Assembly (NCBI GenBank): GCA_020633895.1
Contig: JACKCT010000032.1
Coordinates: 1 to 16,315 of the forward strand
From: Deltaproteobacteria bacterium
GTDB taxonomy: Bacteria > Lernaellota > Lernaellaia > JACKCT01
DNA: 16,315 nucleotides
Reading direction: 5' to 3'
In this document: positions 1 through 7,163 of the stretch, in pieces
How positions within the stretch are numbered: position 1 is the first letter of the stretch
How the letters are laid out: each line of letters starts with the position of its first letter
Position numbers and translations under genes: made by a program
The notes under the pieces: generated by a model
Told to the model about the DNA's origin: nothing
The model's database searches: none
Seen by the model: the letters and a program-made list of their open reading frames with translations, nothing else

Positions 1-15
1 TTTTTCAAGGTTGCC

Positions 16-1113
16 CTACGGCGCTGTCGCCTCGGCGGTCGGGGCGGGCGTGGGGCGCGGGCCGCCGGCGGGCAGGTTGAGCATGGCGTCGCGGGTTTCG
101 TCGTCGAAGACGGCCACGGGCGGTTCACCGGCGGCGGGGATCTCCGCCATGCCGCCGATGGGCAGCGCGGGCAGGGGCGTGGGGGCGACCGGAGTCGCGC
201 GGACCTTGCGCAGGTAGTCGCCGACCAGTTCGGGCGGCGTGGAGTGCGTGGCGCAGGTGACGGCGAACCAGGCAACGGTCAGCAGGACCAGCGTCAGCAC
301 GGCGAATCCCGCGAAACTGCGTCCTCGGTGCGAAGATTCCTCCACGACTTCTTCGTCCCACTCGTCCTCGCGGGCGAAGTCGGCGCCGCGTCGGCGGCCC
401 GCCGTGGCGCGCATGTCGGCCAAATCTTCGTCGTCGAAATCCGGCTCGGGTCGTCGACGTCCCAGGCGGATGGACGTCATCGTGCGTCGGTGGTCGAAGG
501 GGTCCACGTCGCTCTCGCCGCCGTCGACGAATTCGATCGTCGTCTCGTCCTTGGGCTCGTCGTCATCTTCGTCCTCGTCGTCGCCGAACGGATCGCCGGG
601 GGACATGACACTGGATGACGGCGCGGCGCGGCGCGTGTCGTCGAGCAGGGAGGCCATCTGGGCCGCCGCTTCCCGTTCGCTCCAATCGTCACCCGAGTCC
701 TCGGGCGTCGGTTCCGGCTCGTCGAGGGTGTCGATGAGATCATCCAAGGCCGGGTAGTCGTCCGGCGTCTTTTCGCGACGGCGGCGCATCTCCACGACGC
801 GGTGGGAACTGAACTGCTTTTTGAATTCCTCTTCCGGATCCGGGCCTTTTTCCTCGGCGACGATGACCTCTTCGTCGTTCCAGGCTTCGTCGACGACGTC
901 GGCGGATTCGGGCGCCGGGTTGCGGGAAGCCGAATTGCGAGGCGTGGGGGAATCTTCGTCCAGGGAGATGGCGGGGCGGATTCGCGGACGGTCGTCCGAC
1001 GAACGGGGGGTGTCGACAGTCCCGTCCGCCAACTCGACGCGCCCCTTCTCGTGGATGACGGGGCCGTCGTGGCCTTTTTTGGATTTGTCCTTGTCCCGAC
1101 CGCGGCCAAACAT
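16..1113 (-). CDS. Acidic single-pass membrane protein of unknown function
   Basis: I do not recognise this 365-aa protein. Residues 1-265 are charged and low-complexity, with Asp/Glu runs (for example 178-187) broken by Arg clusters, and are probably disordered and cytoplasmic. One membrane segment lies at about 267-286, preceded by Arg/His. The roughly 80-residue C-terminal part is Pro/Ala/Thr-rich and probably outside the inner membrane. There is no N-terminal signal peptide. The start ATG at 1113 has an AAGGA ribosome site at 1122-1126, 8 nt away. It lies 58 bp downstream of the Ser/Thr kinase-FGE gene on the same strand, so the two are probably co-transcribed. Residues 190-195 read ETTIEF, in an acidic context like the ETTS phospho-acceptor motif of mycobacterial GarA; a role as kinase substrate is inference. 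It could also be a scaffold or an envelope-anchoring protein. The reading frame is secure; the function is not. Confidence 0.75.
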   Translation of the reverse strand: MFGRGRDKDKSKKGHDGPVIHEKGRVELADGTVDTPRSSDDRPRIRPAISLDEDSPTPRNSASRNPAPESADVVDEAWNDEEVIVAEEKGPDPEEEFKKQFSSHRVVEMRRRREKTPDDYPALDDLIDTLDEPEPTPEDSGDDWSEREAAAQMASLLDDTRRAAPSSSVMSPGDPFGDDEDEDDDEPKDETTIEFVDGGESDVDPFDHRRTMTSIRLGRRRPEPDFDDEDLADMRATAGRRRGADFAREDEWDEEVVEESSHRGRSFAGFAVLTLVLLTVAWFAVTCATHSTPPELVGDYLRKVRATPVAPTPLPALPIGGMAEIPAAGEPPVAVFDDETRDAMLNLPAGGPRPTPAPTAEATAP

Positions 1114-1171
1114 CGCGGCAATCCTTACGCGCCCGTCCGCATCTCACGCGGGCGCGGAGGCAATTTCGACG

Positions 1172-2662
1172 TTAATCCACCGGCTGGACGCACCGGAATC
1201 CGGCGGCGGGCAGCAGGCCCTGCTCCGGATAGGCGAATCGGGCGAAACAGCGGGCGAATTTCGACTCGCCGTTGAACGCCCCGCCTTTCAAGACCCGGGC
1301 GGTTTTCCGATCGTCCAGGTATGTCGCCGTCCATTCCCACACATTGCCCGCCATGTCCATCACCCCAAAAGGGGTTTTGCCTTCCGGGTAGGCGTCCACC
1401 GCGGTGGTCGAGCCGATGTTGCCCTCGACCGTGTTGCAATACTCGGGGCGAAACTCGTTGCCCCAGGGGAACATCAGGCCCTTGGTGCCTCGCGCGGCCT
1501 TCTCCCATTGCTGCTCGGTGGGCAGGCGCTTGCTCATCTTGCGGGCGAAGGCGTTGGCGGCCAGCCAGGTGATCTTCGTGACCGGATGGCGGGCCTCCTC
1601 GGGACGGTATCGGAAGTTCGGGTCGACCCTTGAGTACATCTCGTTGGTGACGGGATATTTGTCGATATAAAACGCCGGCAGACGCACCACCAGGCCCTTG
1701 GGGCCGAACAGGAAGGTGCCTTCGGGGATGAGGATCATCTCCTCGCCCAAGATGCCGCGGATGGTCGGAGGCGTTTCGATGCGTCGGCCGGCCGGCGCGG
1801 TCGGCATGGCGGCCACGCCCGAGTCGGCGCCGAAATCCGACGGGGGCGGGGCGGCCTCGGAGACCGAACTGGGCGTGTCGGCCGCCGGGGAGGCCGGGCG
1901 CTTTTTGGCGACCTGTTGCAGGTCCTTGATCATCAGCGACAGATCCAGATAGCGCAGGGACTTGTCCGCGGCGGTGGCCTTGAGGATGATCGGCCGAAAC
2001 GGCTGGGGGATCTCGGATTCGCGCATGAACTGGGGCTTCTGGCCGGAGAGCATCTCGAAGAACATGGCGCCGATGGAGTAGATGTCGGTGCGATGATCGA
2101 CGTGCTTGGAGTCCTGGAACTGCTCGGGGGAGGCGTAGTTCTGCGTGCCCATGACCATGCCCGTCATTTCGTATTCCTTCATGGTCTCGTGACGGGCCAG
2201 ACCGAAGTCGGCGACCTTGGGAACGCCCTCCTTGGTCAGCAGGATGTTGGCGGGCTTGATGTCCCGGTGGATGATGCTGTGAGAATGGGCGTACTGCATG
2301 GCCTCGCAGACCTGCAGGATGATCCGGTAGGCCAGGCGGGCCGAGAGGCGCTTTTGCGTCTTGATCAGGCGGTAGAGATCCCGGCCCTCGACGAACTCGG
2401 TGGTGATAAACAGGCCTTCGGCGTCCTCGCCGATGTCATAGATCTGGATAATATTCGGGTGGTTGAGGCGGGCGATGGACTTGGCTTCGGCCAGGAAGCG
2501 GTTGATGACCATCTTGTTGTCCTTGGCCAACAAGCGCTTGAGCGCGACGACGCGGCCCAGGGCGGTGTCGCTGGCCTTGTAGACCACGCCCATGCCGCCT
2601 CGGCCCAGCTCTTCGATGATCTCGTAACGTCCGATCTTGTTGGGCGACGCCACCAACTCCAC
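1172..2662 (-). CDS. Serine/threonine protein kinase fused to FGE-sulfatase-like domain
   Basis: A 496-aa cytosolic eukaryotic-type protein kinase. Visible motifs are the glycine loop GRGGMG (20-25), ATP-binding Lys42, helix-C Glu59, HRD catalytic loop (132-134), DFG (152-154) and SPE in place of APE (178-180). All catalytic residues are present, so it should be active. A Pro/Ala/Ser linker (about 255-300) leads to an FGE-sulfatase (formylglycine-generating-enzyme-like) fold at about 305-495, with LPTEQQWEKAA (380-390), PWGNE (399-403), MAGNVWEW (437-444) and a final GFRC (488-491). The GG-rich motif that carries the two active cysteines in true FGE has only Cys472 here, so formylglycine synthesis is unlikely and a binding or sensing role is more plausible. 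There is no membrane segment, unlike PknB-type receptors. The start is GTG at 2662: an in-frame TAA lies shortly upstream and the kinase fold begins at once. It is divergent from the gene at 2807. Confidence 0.93.
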   Translation of the reverse strand: MELVASPNKIGRYEIIEELGRGGMGVVYKASDTALGRVVALKRLLAKDNKMVINRFLAEAKSIARLNHPNIIQIYDIGEDAEGLFITTEFVEGRDLYRLIKTQKRLSARLAYRIILQVCEAMQYAHSHSIIHRDIKPANILLTKEGVPKVADFGLARHETMKEYEMTGMVMGTQNYASPEQFQDSKHVDHRTDIYSIGAMFFEMLSGQKPQFMRESEIPQPFRPIILKATAADKSLRYLDLSLMIKDLQQVAKKRPASPAADTPSSVSEAAPPPSDFGADSGVAAMPTAPAGRRIETPPTIRGILGEEMILIPEGTFLFGPKGLVVRLPAFYIDKYPVTNEMYSRVDPNFRYRPEEARHPVTKITWLAANAFARKMSKRLPTEQQWEKAARGTKGLMFPWGNEFRPEYCNTVEGNIGSTTAVDAYPEGKTPFGVMDMAGNVWEWTATYLDDRKTARVLKGGAFNGESKFARCFARFAYPEQGLLPAAGFRCVQPVD

Positions 2663-2730
2663 CCCTCGATTGCCGACCTCTTAGGTTAGTGCATGGCCGC
2701 GGTTGTGTCTAATGTTTGGACACCACATCG

Positions 2731-2760
2731 TTGACGGCCTTGGCGCGCGCGCCGTATGTT
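2731..2760 (+). promoter_or_regulatory. Candidate sigma-70-type promoter
   Basis: TTGACG at 2731-2736 and TATGTT at 2755-2760 are separated by 18 bp, a good fit to -35 and -10 elements. Transcription would begin near 2767, leaving about 40 nt before the ATG at 2807. It sits in the 144-bp gap between divergent genes and would drive the small protein and the FHA-histidine kinase. No equally good match was found for the divergent kinase gene. Confidence 0.5.
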
Positions 2761-2795
2761 AGATTTCAACACATCGAGAACCGGCCTAACTCGCG

Positions 2796-2801
2796 AAGGA
2801 G
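2796..2801 (+). promoter_or_regulatory. Ribosome binding site that decides the start at 2807
   Basis: AAGGAG ends 5 nt before the ATG at 2807. The frame stays open upstream to another ATG at 2756, but that codon lies inside the candidate -10 element and has no ribosome site, so 2807 is preferred. Confidence 0.7.
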
Positions 2802-2806
2802 CCTCC

Positions 2807-3217
2807 ATGGAGCCCATCCAGATGGTCAAGTGTCGCCTGTCCAGCAACGTGGCCCGGGACGTGGGCGATGTGCGTTACGTGCCGCTGGAGATTTTCCGGC
2901 TGTGGCGCTTTTTGATGGAGCGGGTGCACAATCTGAACGTCTCCGACCCGGCGGTGTCGTCCTGGTCGCCGGAAGGGGCCGAGGACTACGTGGAGCCCGG
3001 CGACGGGGCGGACGCGGTGATCGAGGTGCGTTTCGACTATCAGGAATCGGGCGGCGTGGTGCGCCCGGTGACGCGGTATTTCCCCGAGAAGGACTTTCAG
3101 CTCATCTTCGGCTACTTCTCCAAGCACTTCCAGGAAGAGCGCATGCTCGACGGGGTGAAGCAGCGGCGGGGCTCCTATCAGAGCGCCAAGGCCCTGCCCT
3201 ATACCGAAAACGGCTAG
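2807..3217 (+). CDS. Hypothetical 136-aa protein, unrecognised family
   Basis: A soluble 136-aa protein with no signal peptide, membrane segment or catalytic motif that I recognise. It has a mixed alpha/beta look: a short strand-like start (MVKCRL, 6-11), an aromatic-rich helix around 28-42 (LEIFRLWRFLMERV), an acidic loop (56-69), a strand pair (70-92) and a second aromatic helix (97-112, with FGYFSKHF). A single Cys is at position 9. It starts 5 nt after an AAGGAG site and ends 22 nt before the FHA-histidine kinase gene, so the two are probably one operon. A role as partner or regulator of that kinase is only suggested by position. Composition matches its neighbours, with no sign of recent transfer. 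Confidence 0.78.
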   Translation: MEPIQMVKCRLSSNVARDVGDVRYVPLEIFRLWRFLMERVHNLNVSDPAVSSWSPEGAEDYVEPGDGADAVIEVRFDYQESGGVVRPVTRYFPEKDFQLIFGYFSKHFQEERMLDGVKQRRGSYQSAKALPYTENG

Positions 3218-3239
3218 CCTTTCGATTCCGAGGCATACG

Positions 3240-4853
3240 ATGGCCCGCTTTATCGTTCAAAGTGGCGAAAACGCCGGACAGTCCTTCGAGGTCCTGGGCG
3301 AGACGCAGATCATCGGCCGCAGCATCAACTCGGATATCCAGGTTCGGGGCCAGGGGGTGTCCCGATCCCACGCCACGGTCATGCGCCTGGGGCCGGATCG
3401 CTACGTCATCCGGGATAACGAATCCACGTACGGCACCAAGGTCGACGGCCGCAAGGTCGACGAGGCGCCCCTGACCGACGGCTGCGAAGTGGTGATGGGC
3501 GCGGTGGTGTTGCGCTTCGTGTTGGAAGCGGGGGCGACCGAGCGCATCCCCTTGGCCGACATGCCCGGAGGGCCGGATGACGACGACGAGGGCGTCGGCG
3601 ACTACACCGTCATGCTCTCCCTGGACGCCCACGACAGGACCGAACAGAACCTGGCCGACCTTCAAAAGCAGCTCGACATCGCGTTGCAGGTCTCGGCCCT
3701 GCTCTCCAGCGCCGGGAGCCTGGACGAGTTGTTCGACCAGATCCTGGAACAGGCCATGACGGTCATCGACGCCCGGGCGGCGGGGGTGATCCTGTGGGAT
3801 CCGGACAAGGACGAATTGGCGCTGGCCGCCAGTCGGGACAAGCACAACTCCGGCGAGCCGATGCAGTTCTCCAAGTCCATCGTCCGGCAGGTCATCGACA
3901 CGGGCGCGTCGCTGCTGATGAAAGACGCGTCGGCCGGTTCGGACATGGAAACCAGCCAGTCGATCATGGCGTTGGGCATCCGCTCGGCCCTATGCGTTCC
4001 GCTGCAACACGGCGACGGCATCCTGGGCGCGTTGATCGTGGACGCGCCGGGCGAGGCGGCCTTCGCGGCCGGGGATCTGCGCCTGATGAAGATCCTGGGC
4101 AACATCGCCGGCACCGCCATCGCCACCAGCCGCCTGCAGGACGAGAAGGTCAAGTCCGAACGCCTGGCGGCCATCGGCACCTCCATGGCGGGTCTGGCCC
4201 ACGACATCAAGAACATCATGGCCGGCATCAAGGGCGGGGCGTACATGGTCGACCAGGCCATCGGCAACAAGGACGTGGCCATGCTCGAACTGGGCTGGGA
4301 CCTGGTCAAACACAGCCAGGAGAACATCAACCAGCTCGTGCTCAACATGCTCGATTATTCCAAGGAACGAAAACCTCAGTACGAGGACGTGGACCTGGCG
4401 CGCACGCTGGGCAATGTCCGGGATCTCATGGAGGCTCGGGGCAAGGACAAGAGCACCACGGTCAAACTGGAGATTCAGCCCGGCGCCGAGCGGGTGGAGG
4501 CCGAGGGGATCAGCATCCATCGATGCGTGATGAACCTGGCCAGCAACGCCCTGGACGCCTTGCCCGACGACCGGCCGGGGACGATCGTCATCCGCTCACG
4601 CGTCGTGGATCTGGACGGGATCGAGGCGGTGGGCCTGGACGTGGAGGACGACGGCACGGGCATCCCCGAGGACATCCTGCCCAAGCTGTTCGACGCCTTT
4701 TCCAGCACCAAGGGCGCCAAGGGCACGGGCCTGGGCCTGGCCGTTTCCAAGAAGATCGCCAAGGAGCACGGCGGCGACATCGGCGTCCGGTCCCAGGTCG
4801 ACATCGGCACCACCTTCACCATCCGCATCCCCAAAAAACGCCCCGCCGCTTAA
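3240..4853 (+). CDS. Soluble FHA-GAF sensor histidine kinase
   Basis: A 537-aa cytosolic histidine kinase. The N-terminal FHA domain (about 1-95) keeps the phosphothreonine-binding signature: GR at 26-27, SRSH at 41-44 and TYGT at 63-66. A short acidic linker (113-122) and a helix (about 132-150) lead to a GAF domain (about 150-297). The phosphoacceptor is His321, in an H-box reading LAHDIKN. The ATPase domain (about 385-531) has the N box ([10 protein letters not shown], 432-441), G1 (DDGTGIPED, 470-478), the F region ([10 protein letters not shown]) and G2 (GTGLGL, 495-500). No membrane segment or receiver domain is present, and no response regulator lies in the window. A GAGG ribosome site at 3229-3232 precedes the ATG. 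FHA domains bind pThr-proteins, so input from the divergent Ser/Thr kinase at 1172-2662 is a reasonable inference. Confidence 0.95.
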   Translation: MARFIVQSGENAGQSFEVLGETQIIGRSINSDIQVRGQGVSRSHATVMRLGPDRYVIRDNESTYGTKVDGRKVDEAPLTDGCEVVMGAVVLRFVLEAGATERIPLADMPGGPDDDDEGVGDYTVMLSLDAHDRTEQNLADLQKQLDIALQVSALLSSAGSLDELFDQILEQAMTVIDARAAGVILWDPDKDELALAASRDKHNSGEPMQFSKSIVRQVIDTGASLLMKDASAGSDMETSQSIMALGIRSALCVPLQHGDGILGALIVDAPGEAAFAAGDLRLMKILGNIAGTAIATSRLQDEKVKSERLAAIGTSMAGLAHDIKNIMAGIKGGAYMVDQAIGNKDVAMLELGWDLVKHSQENINQLVLNMLDYSKERKPQYEDVDLARTLGNVRDLMEARGKDKSTTVKLEIQPGAERVEAEGISIHRCVMNLASNALDALPDDRPGTIVIRSRVVDLDGIEAVGLDVEDDGTGIPEDILPKLFDAFSSTKGAKGTGLGLAVSKKIAKEHGGDIGVRSQVDIGTTFTIRIPKKRPAA

Positions 4854-4884
4854 ACCGGGTCTCCGAGAATCCAAAGGATACCGG

Positions 4885-4908
4885 CGGGTACCTCCCGAAG
4901 CGTTTTTT
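4885..4908 (+). terminator. Weak candidate intrinsic terminator
   Basis: A short CGGG/CCCG stem (4885-4888 with 4894-4897) is followed after 5 nt by six T residues (4903-4908), 30-55 bp beyond the histidine-kinase stop codon. The stem is only 4 bp, so this may be chance. It fits a transcript end before the candidate promoter of the next operon. Confidence 0.25.
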
Positions 4909-4922
4909 CCCGTCCGCACCGA

Positions 4923-4951
4923 TGGGCAAGGCCGCCCGCGTTTGATAGAAT
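4923..4951 (+). promoter_or_regulatory. Candidate promoter of the glycoside hydrolase/ABC operon
   Basis: TGGGCA (4923-4928) and TAGAAT (4946-4951) are 17 bp apart. The -10 element matches the consensus at 5 of 6 positions and the -35 element at 4 of 6. Transcription would start near 4958, about 28 nt before the ATG at 4986, whose GAGGGG ribosome site lies at 4974-4979. Confidence 0.4.
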
Positions 4952-4985
4952 TGCGCTGCTCAACTCCAATACCGAGGGGCCCATC

Positions 4986-7163
4986 ATGCGATGCATCCTG
5001 TGTCGGCTGGCGCTGGCGGCCGTGATGCTGCTGGCGTTGGTCGGATGCGAAGAGGACGACTTCGATCTGGACGACCAGTCCGACGCGTCCATGACGCACA
5101 TCACGCTGGACCAGACCTACTTCAAGGACGCCCACGGGCGCTATCTGTTCATGCACGGCGTGAACGTCTCCGGCTCGACCAAGGTGCCGACCACGGCCGA
5201 TCCCATCTCCTACGTGGGCAAGCCGTTTCCCCTGGACCAGGCCGACCGCCACTTCAAGCTGCTGCGCGATATGGGCTTCAATTCCATCCGCCTGCTGGTC
5301 AACTGGGAGGGCTTGGAGCCCTACGCCCGGGGCGAGTACGACGAGGAATATCTGGACTATCTGGAGGCCATCGTCGCCAAGGCGGAGGACTACGGCATCT
5401 ACGTCCTGATGGATATGCATCAGGATATGTTCTCCCGGCATATGTACACGCTCTATAACGACGGCTCGGACGAGCAGTGGCTCATCGATCCTCGGGAGAT
5501 CGCCAAGGCCGAGCCCTACGGCTTCAACAACCGGGTCGGCGGCGACGGCGCGCCCGAGTGGGTGGTGCAGCGTTGCCTGCCGGACCGGGATGTGGGCGGA
5601 TCCCAGTGGGGCCTGCCGCGCCCGCTGGTGACGGACCGCAACGCCACCAACGACGTGCTGCCGTGGACGAGTTGGTTTTTGAACATGGCTCTGTCGGTGG
5701 ATATGAACCGTTGCTGGGCGACGTTCTTCGCCGGGAGCGATGTCTACCCTCAGTATTACTACGAAGGCGAGCAGATCCAGGACTACCTGCAAAACGCCCT
5801 GGCCGACGCCTGGGTGGAAGTGGCCAAGCGGGTCGGCAAATACGACAACGTGCTGGGCTATGACATCATGAACGAGCCGGGCGGATTGTTCATCGTCTAC
5901 ACGATCTACGCCCTGCTCTTCGACGCCTTCAACGCCAAGGCCCTGCCGGCGGACGCGGATATCAATGACCTGGCGCTGCATTATCTGGACCGGGAACTCG
6001 ATCGCCTGGCCGACCGGGGCGCGAGTCGCGACAATCTGGACCTGATGCGCTGGACGATCCTGAACTGGGATCTGCTGCCCAAGTCCGCGGACGACCTGGC
6101 CTGGGCCGGATTCGACGTGCCCGGCGCCGATCCCAAGATCGCCGAAAAGCTGGCCGCCAAGGGACCGCTGTTCCGGCCCGATTCGGGCGCGGTCATCGGC
6201 CTGAACTCGAATTTCAACCGCAACTATCTGGCGCCCTTCTACGGCCGGGTCGGAGAGCGGATCCTGGAAGTGGACCCGGATACGTCGATCTGGATCGAAG
6301 AGGTGGTGGGCCTGCCCGATCGGGGGCTGGCCGGGCAATGGGCCGAGCCGATGCTGCGTCCCGAGGGCATTCCCGCCGGCCGTCTGGTCAACGCGCCCCA
6401 CGCCTACGCGGACATCTATCCCTTCATCGGGTTCGACCAGCCGCCTCGGGAATTCACCGTCGAGGAAAAACGTTTCCGCGACTACGCGCCGATCATCGAA
6501 GGCAAAATCGAGACGTCCAAATTCAGCCTGGGCAATCCGCCGACGGTGGTGGGCGAATTCGGCAGCTACTTCAATTTCAACGGCATCGAGGAATCGGTCG
6601 ACAGCGACTACATCGTCTCGTCGGTGATCCTGGAGAACTACTACGAAGCCCTGGACGACATGCTCCAGCACCGCATGCTCTGGTGTTATTCGGGCGAGAA
6701 CAGCTACGAGGACGGCGAGGGCTGGAACAAGGAAGACTTCTCCATCGCCGATCCGGATCTGAAACCCCGCTCGTGGGTCGCCTACTCGCGCACCATGCCG
6801 CGCTTCACCAGCGGGCGGCTGACGAGCTTCCACTTCAACTCGCCGATCAAGTACTACGAGCCTCGGCCGGATGTGACCACACCGGTCCTCGAGTTCGAGA
6901 TGGAAATGCTCGGCAAGGAAACCGACGCGCCCACGGAAATTTTCGTGCCGCCGCTGCATTACACGGACGGGTTCTACGTCTATCTCTCCGACGGCCGGGC
7001 CGATTTCGACGATACGCGGCACATCCTCTACTGGTGGCCGTCCGACGACAATCCGGACGCGACGCATCACATCCGCATCCGCCCGCCTTACGAGGACGAC
7101 GGCGACGCGGCCTGGAATTATTTCTTCCATGACGATCAGGTTCTCGAGGGGGTGCGGCCGTGA
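4986..7163 (+). CDS. Lipoprotein glycoside hydrolase, endoglycosylceramidase-like (GH5)
   Basis: A 725-aa secreted glycosidase. The N terminus is a lipoprotein signal with lipobox LVGC and lipidated Cys21, followed by an acidic stretch. The catalytic TIM barrel (about 40-610) shows GH5 landmarks: MHGVN (56-60), MGFNSIRLLVNWEGLEP (96-112), LMDMHQDMFSR (141-151), acid/base Glu297 in YDIMNEP (292-298), His472 in PHAY (471-474) and nucleophile Glu524 in VVGEFG (521-526). The MDMHQD...S segment and the later GAPEW (188-192) resemble endoglycosylceramidases (release of oligosaccharide from ceramide) and their glucocerebrosidase or sterylglucosidase relatives more than cellulases. Residues about 610-725 look like the beta-sandwich C-terminal domain of that group. 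It is the first gene of a six-gene unit ending in a sugar ABC transporter. The exact substrate cannot be read from sequence. Confidence 0.88.
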   Translation: MRCILCRLALAAVMLLALVGCEEDDFDLDDQSDASMTHITLDQTYFKDAHGRYLFMHGVNVSGSTKVPTTADPISYVGKPFPLDQADRHFKLLRDMGFNSIRLLVNWEGLEPYARGEYDEEYLDYLEAIVAKAEDYGIYVLMDMHQDMFSRHMYTLYNDGSDEQWLIDPREIAKAEPYGFNNRVGGDGAPEWVVQRCLPDRDVGGSQWGLPRPLVTDRNATNDVLPWTSWFLNMALSVDMNRCWATFFAGSDVYPQYYYEGEQIQDYLQNALADAWVEVAKRVGKYDNVLGYDIMNEPGGLFIVYTIYALLFDAFNAKALPADADINDLALHYLDRELDRLADRGASRDNLDLMRWTILNWDLLPKSADDLAWAGFDVPGADPKIAEKLAAKGPLFRPDSGAVIGLNSNFNRNYLAPFYGRVGERILEVDPDTSIWIEEVVGLPDRGLAGQWAEPMLRPEGIPAGRLVNAPHAYADIYPFIGFDQPPREFTVEEKRFRDYAPIIEGKIETSKFSLGNPPTVVGEFGSYFNFNGIEESVDSDYIVSSVILENYYEALDDMLQHRMLWCYSGENSYEDGEGWNKEDFSIADPDLKPRSWVAYSRTMPRFTSGRLTSFHFNSPIKYYEPRPDVTTPVLEFEMEMLGKETDAPTEIFVPPLHYTDGFYVYLSDGRADFDDTRHILYWWPSDDNPDATHHIRIRPPYEDDGDAAWNYFFHDDQVLEGVRP
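7146..7152 (+). promoter_or_regulatory. Ribosome binding site supporting the GTG start at 7160
   Basis: GAGGGGG ends 7 nt before the GTG at 7160. It favours this start, which overlaps the previous stop as GTGA, over the in-frame ATG at 7175. Confidence 0.6.

Noticed and set aside
239-757. Plus-strand frames full of serine opposite the acidic membrane protein
   Set aside because: Ser runs are the complement of Asp/Glu-rich codons on the minus strand. There is no ribosome site, and the composition is low-complexity throughout.
1172-1760. FGE-like domain as a true sulfatase-activating enzyme
   Set aside because: Only one cysteine is found in the catalytic motif region, no sulfatase gene is in the window, and the domain is fused to a cytosolic kinase.
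2756-2806. N-terminal extension of the 136-aa protein from the ATG at 2756
   Set aside because: The upstream ATG lies inside a candidate -10 element and has no ribosome site, while the ATG at 2807 has AAGGAG at ideal spacing.
3240-4853. Hybrid histidine kinase or complete local two-component system
   Set aside because: The protein ends right after the ATPase domain with no receiver, and no response regulator gene is present in the window.
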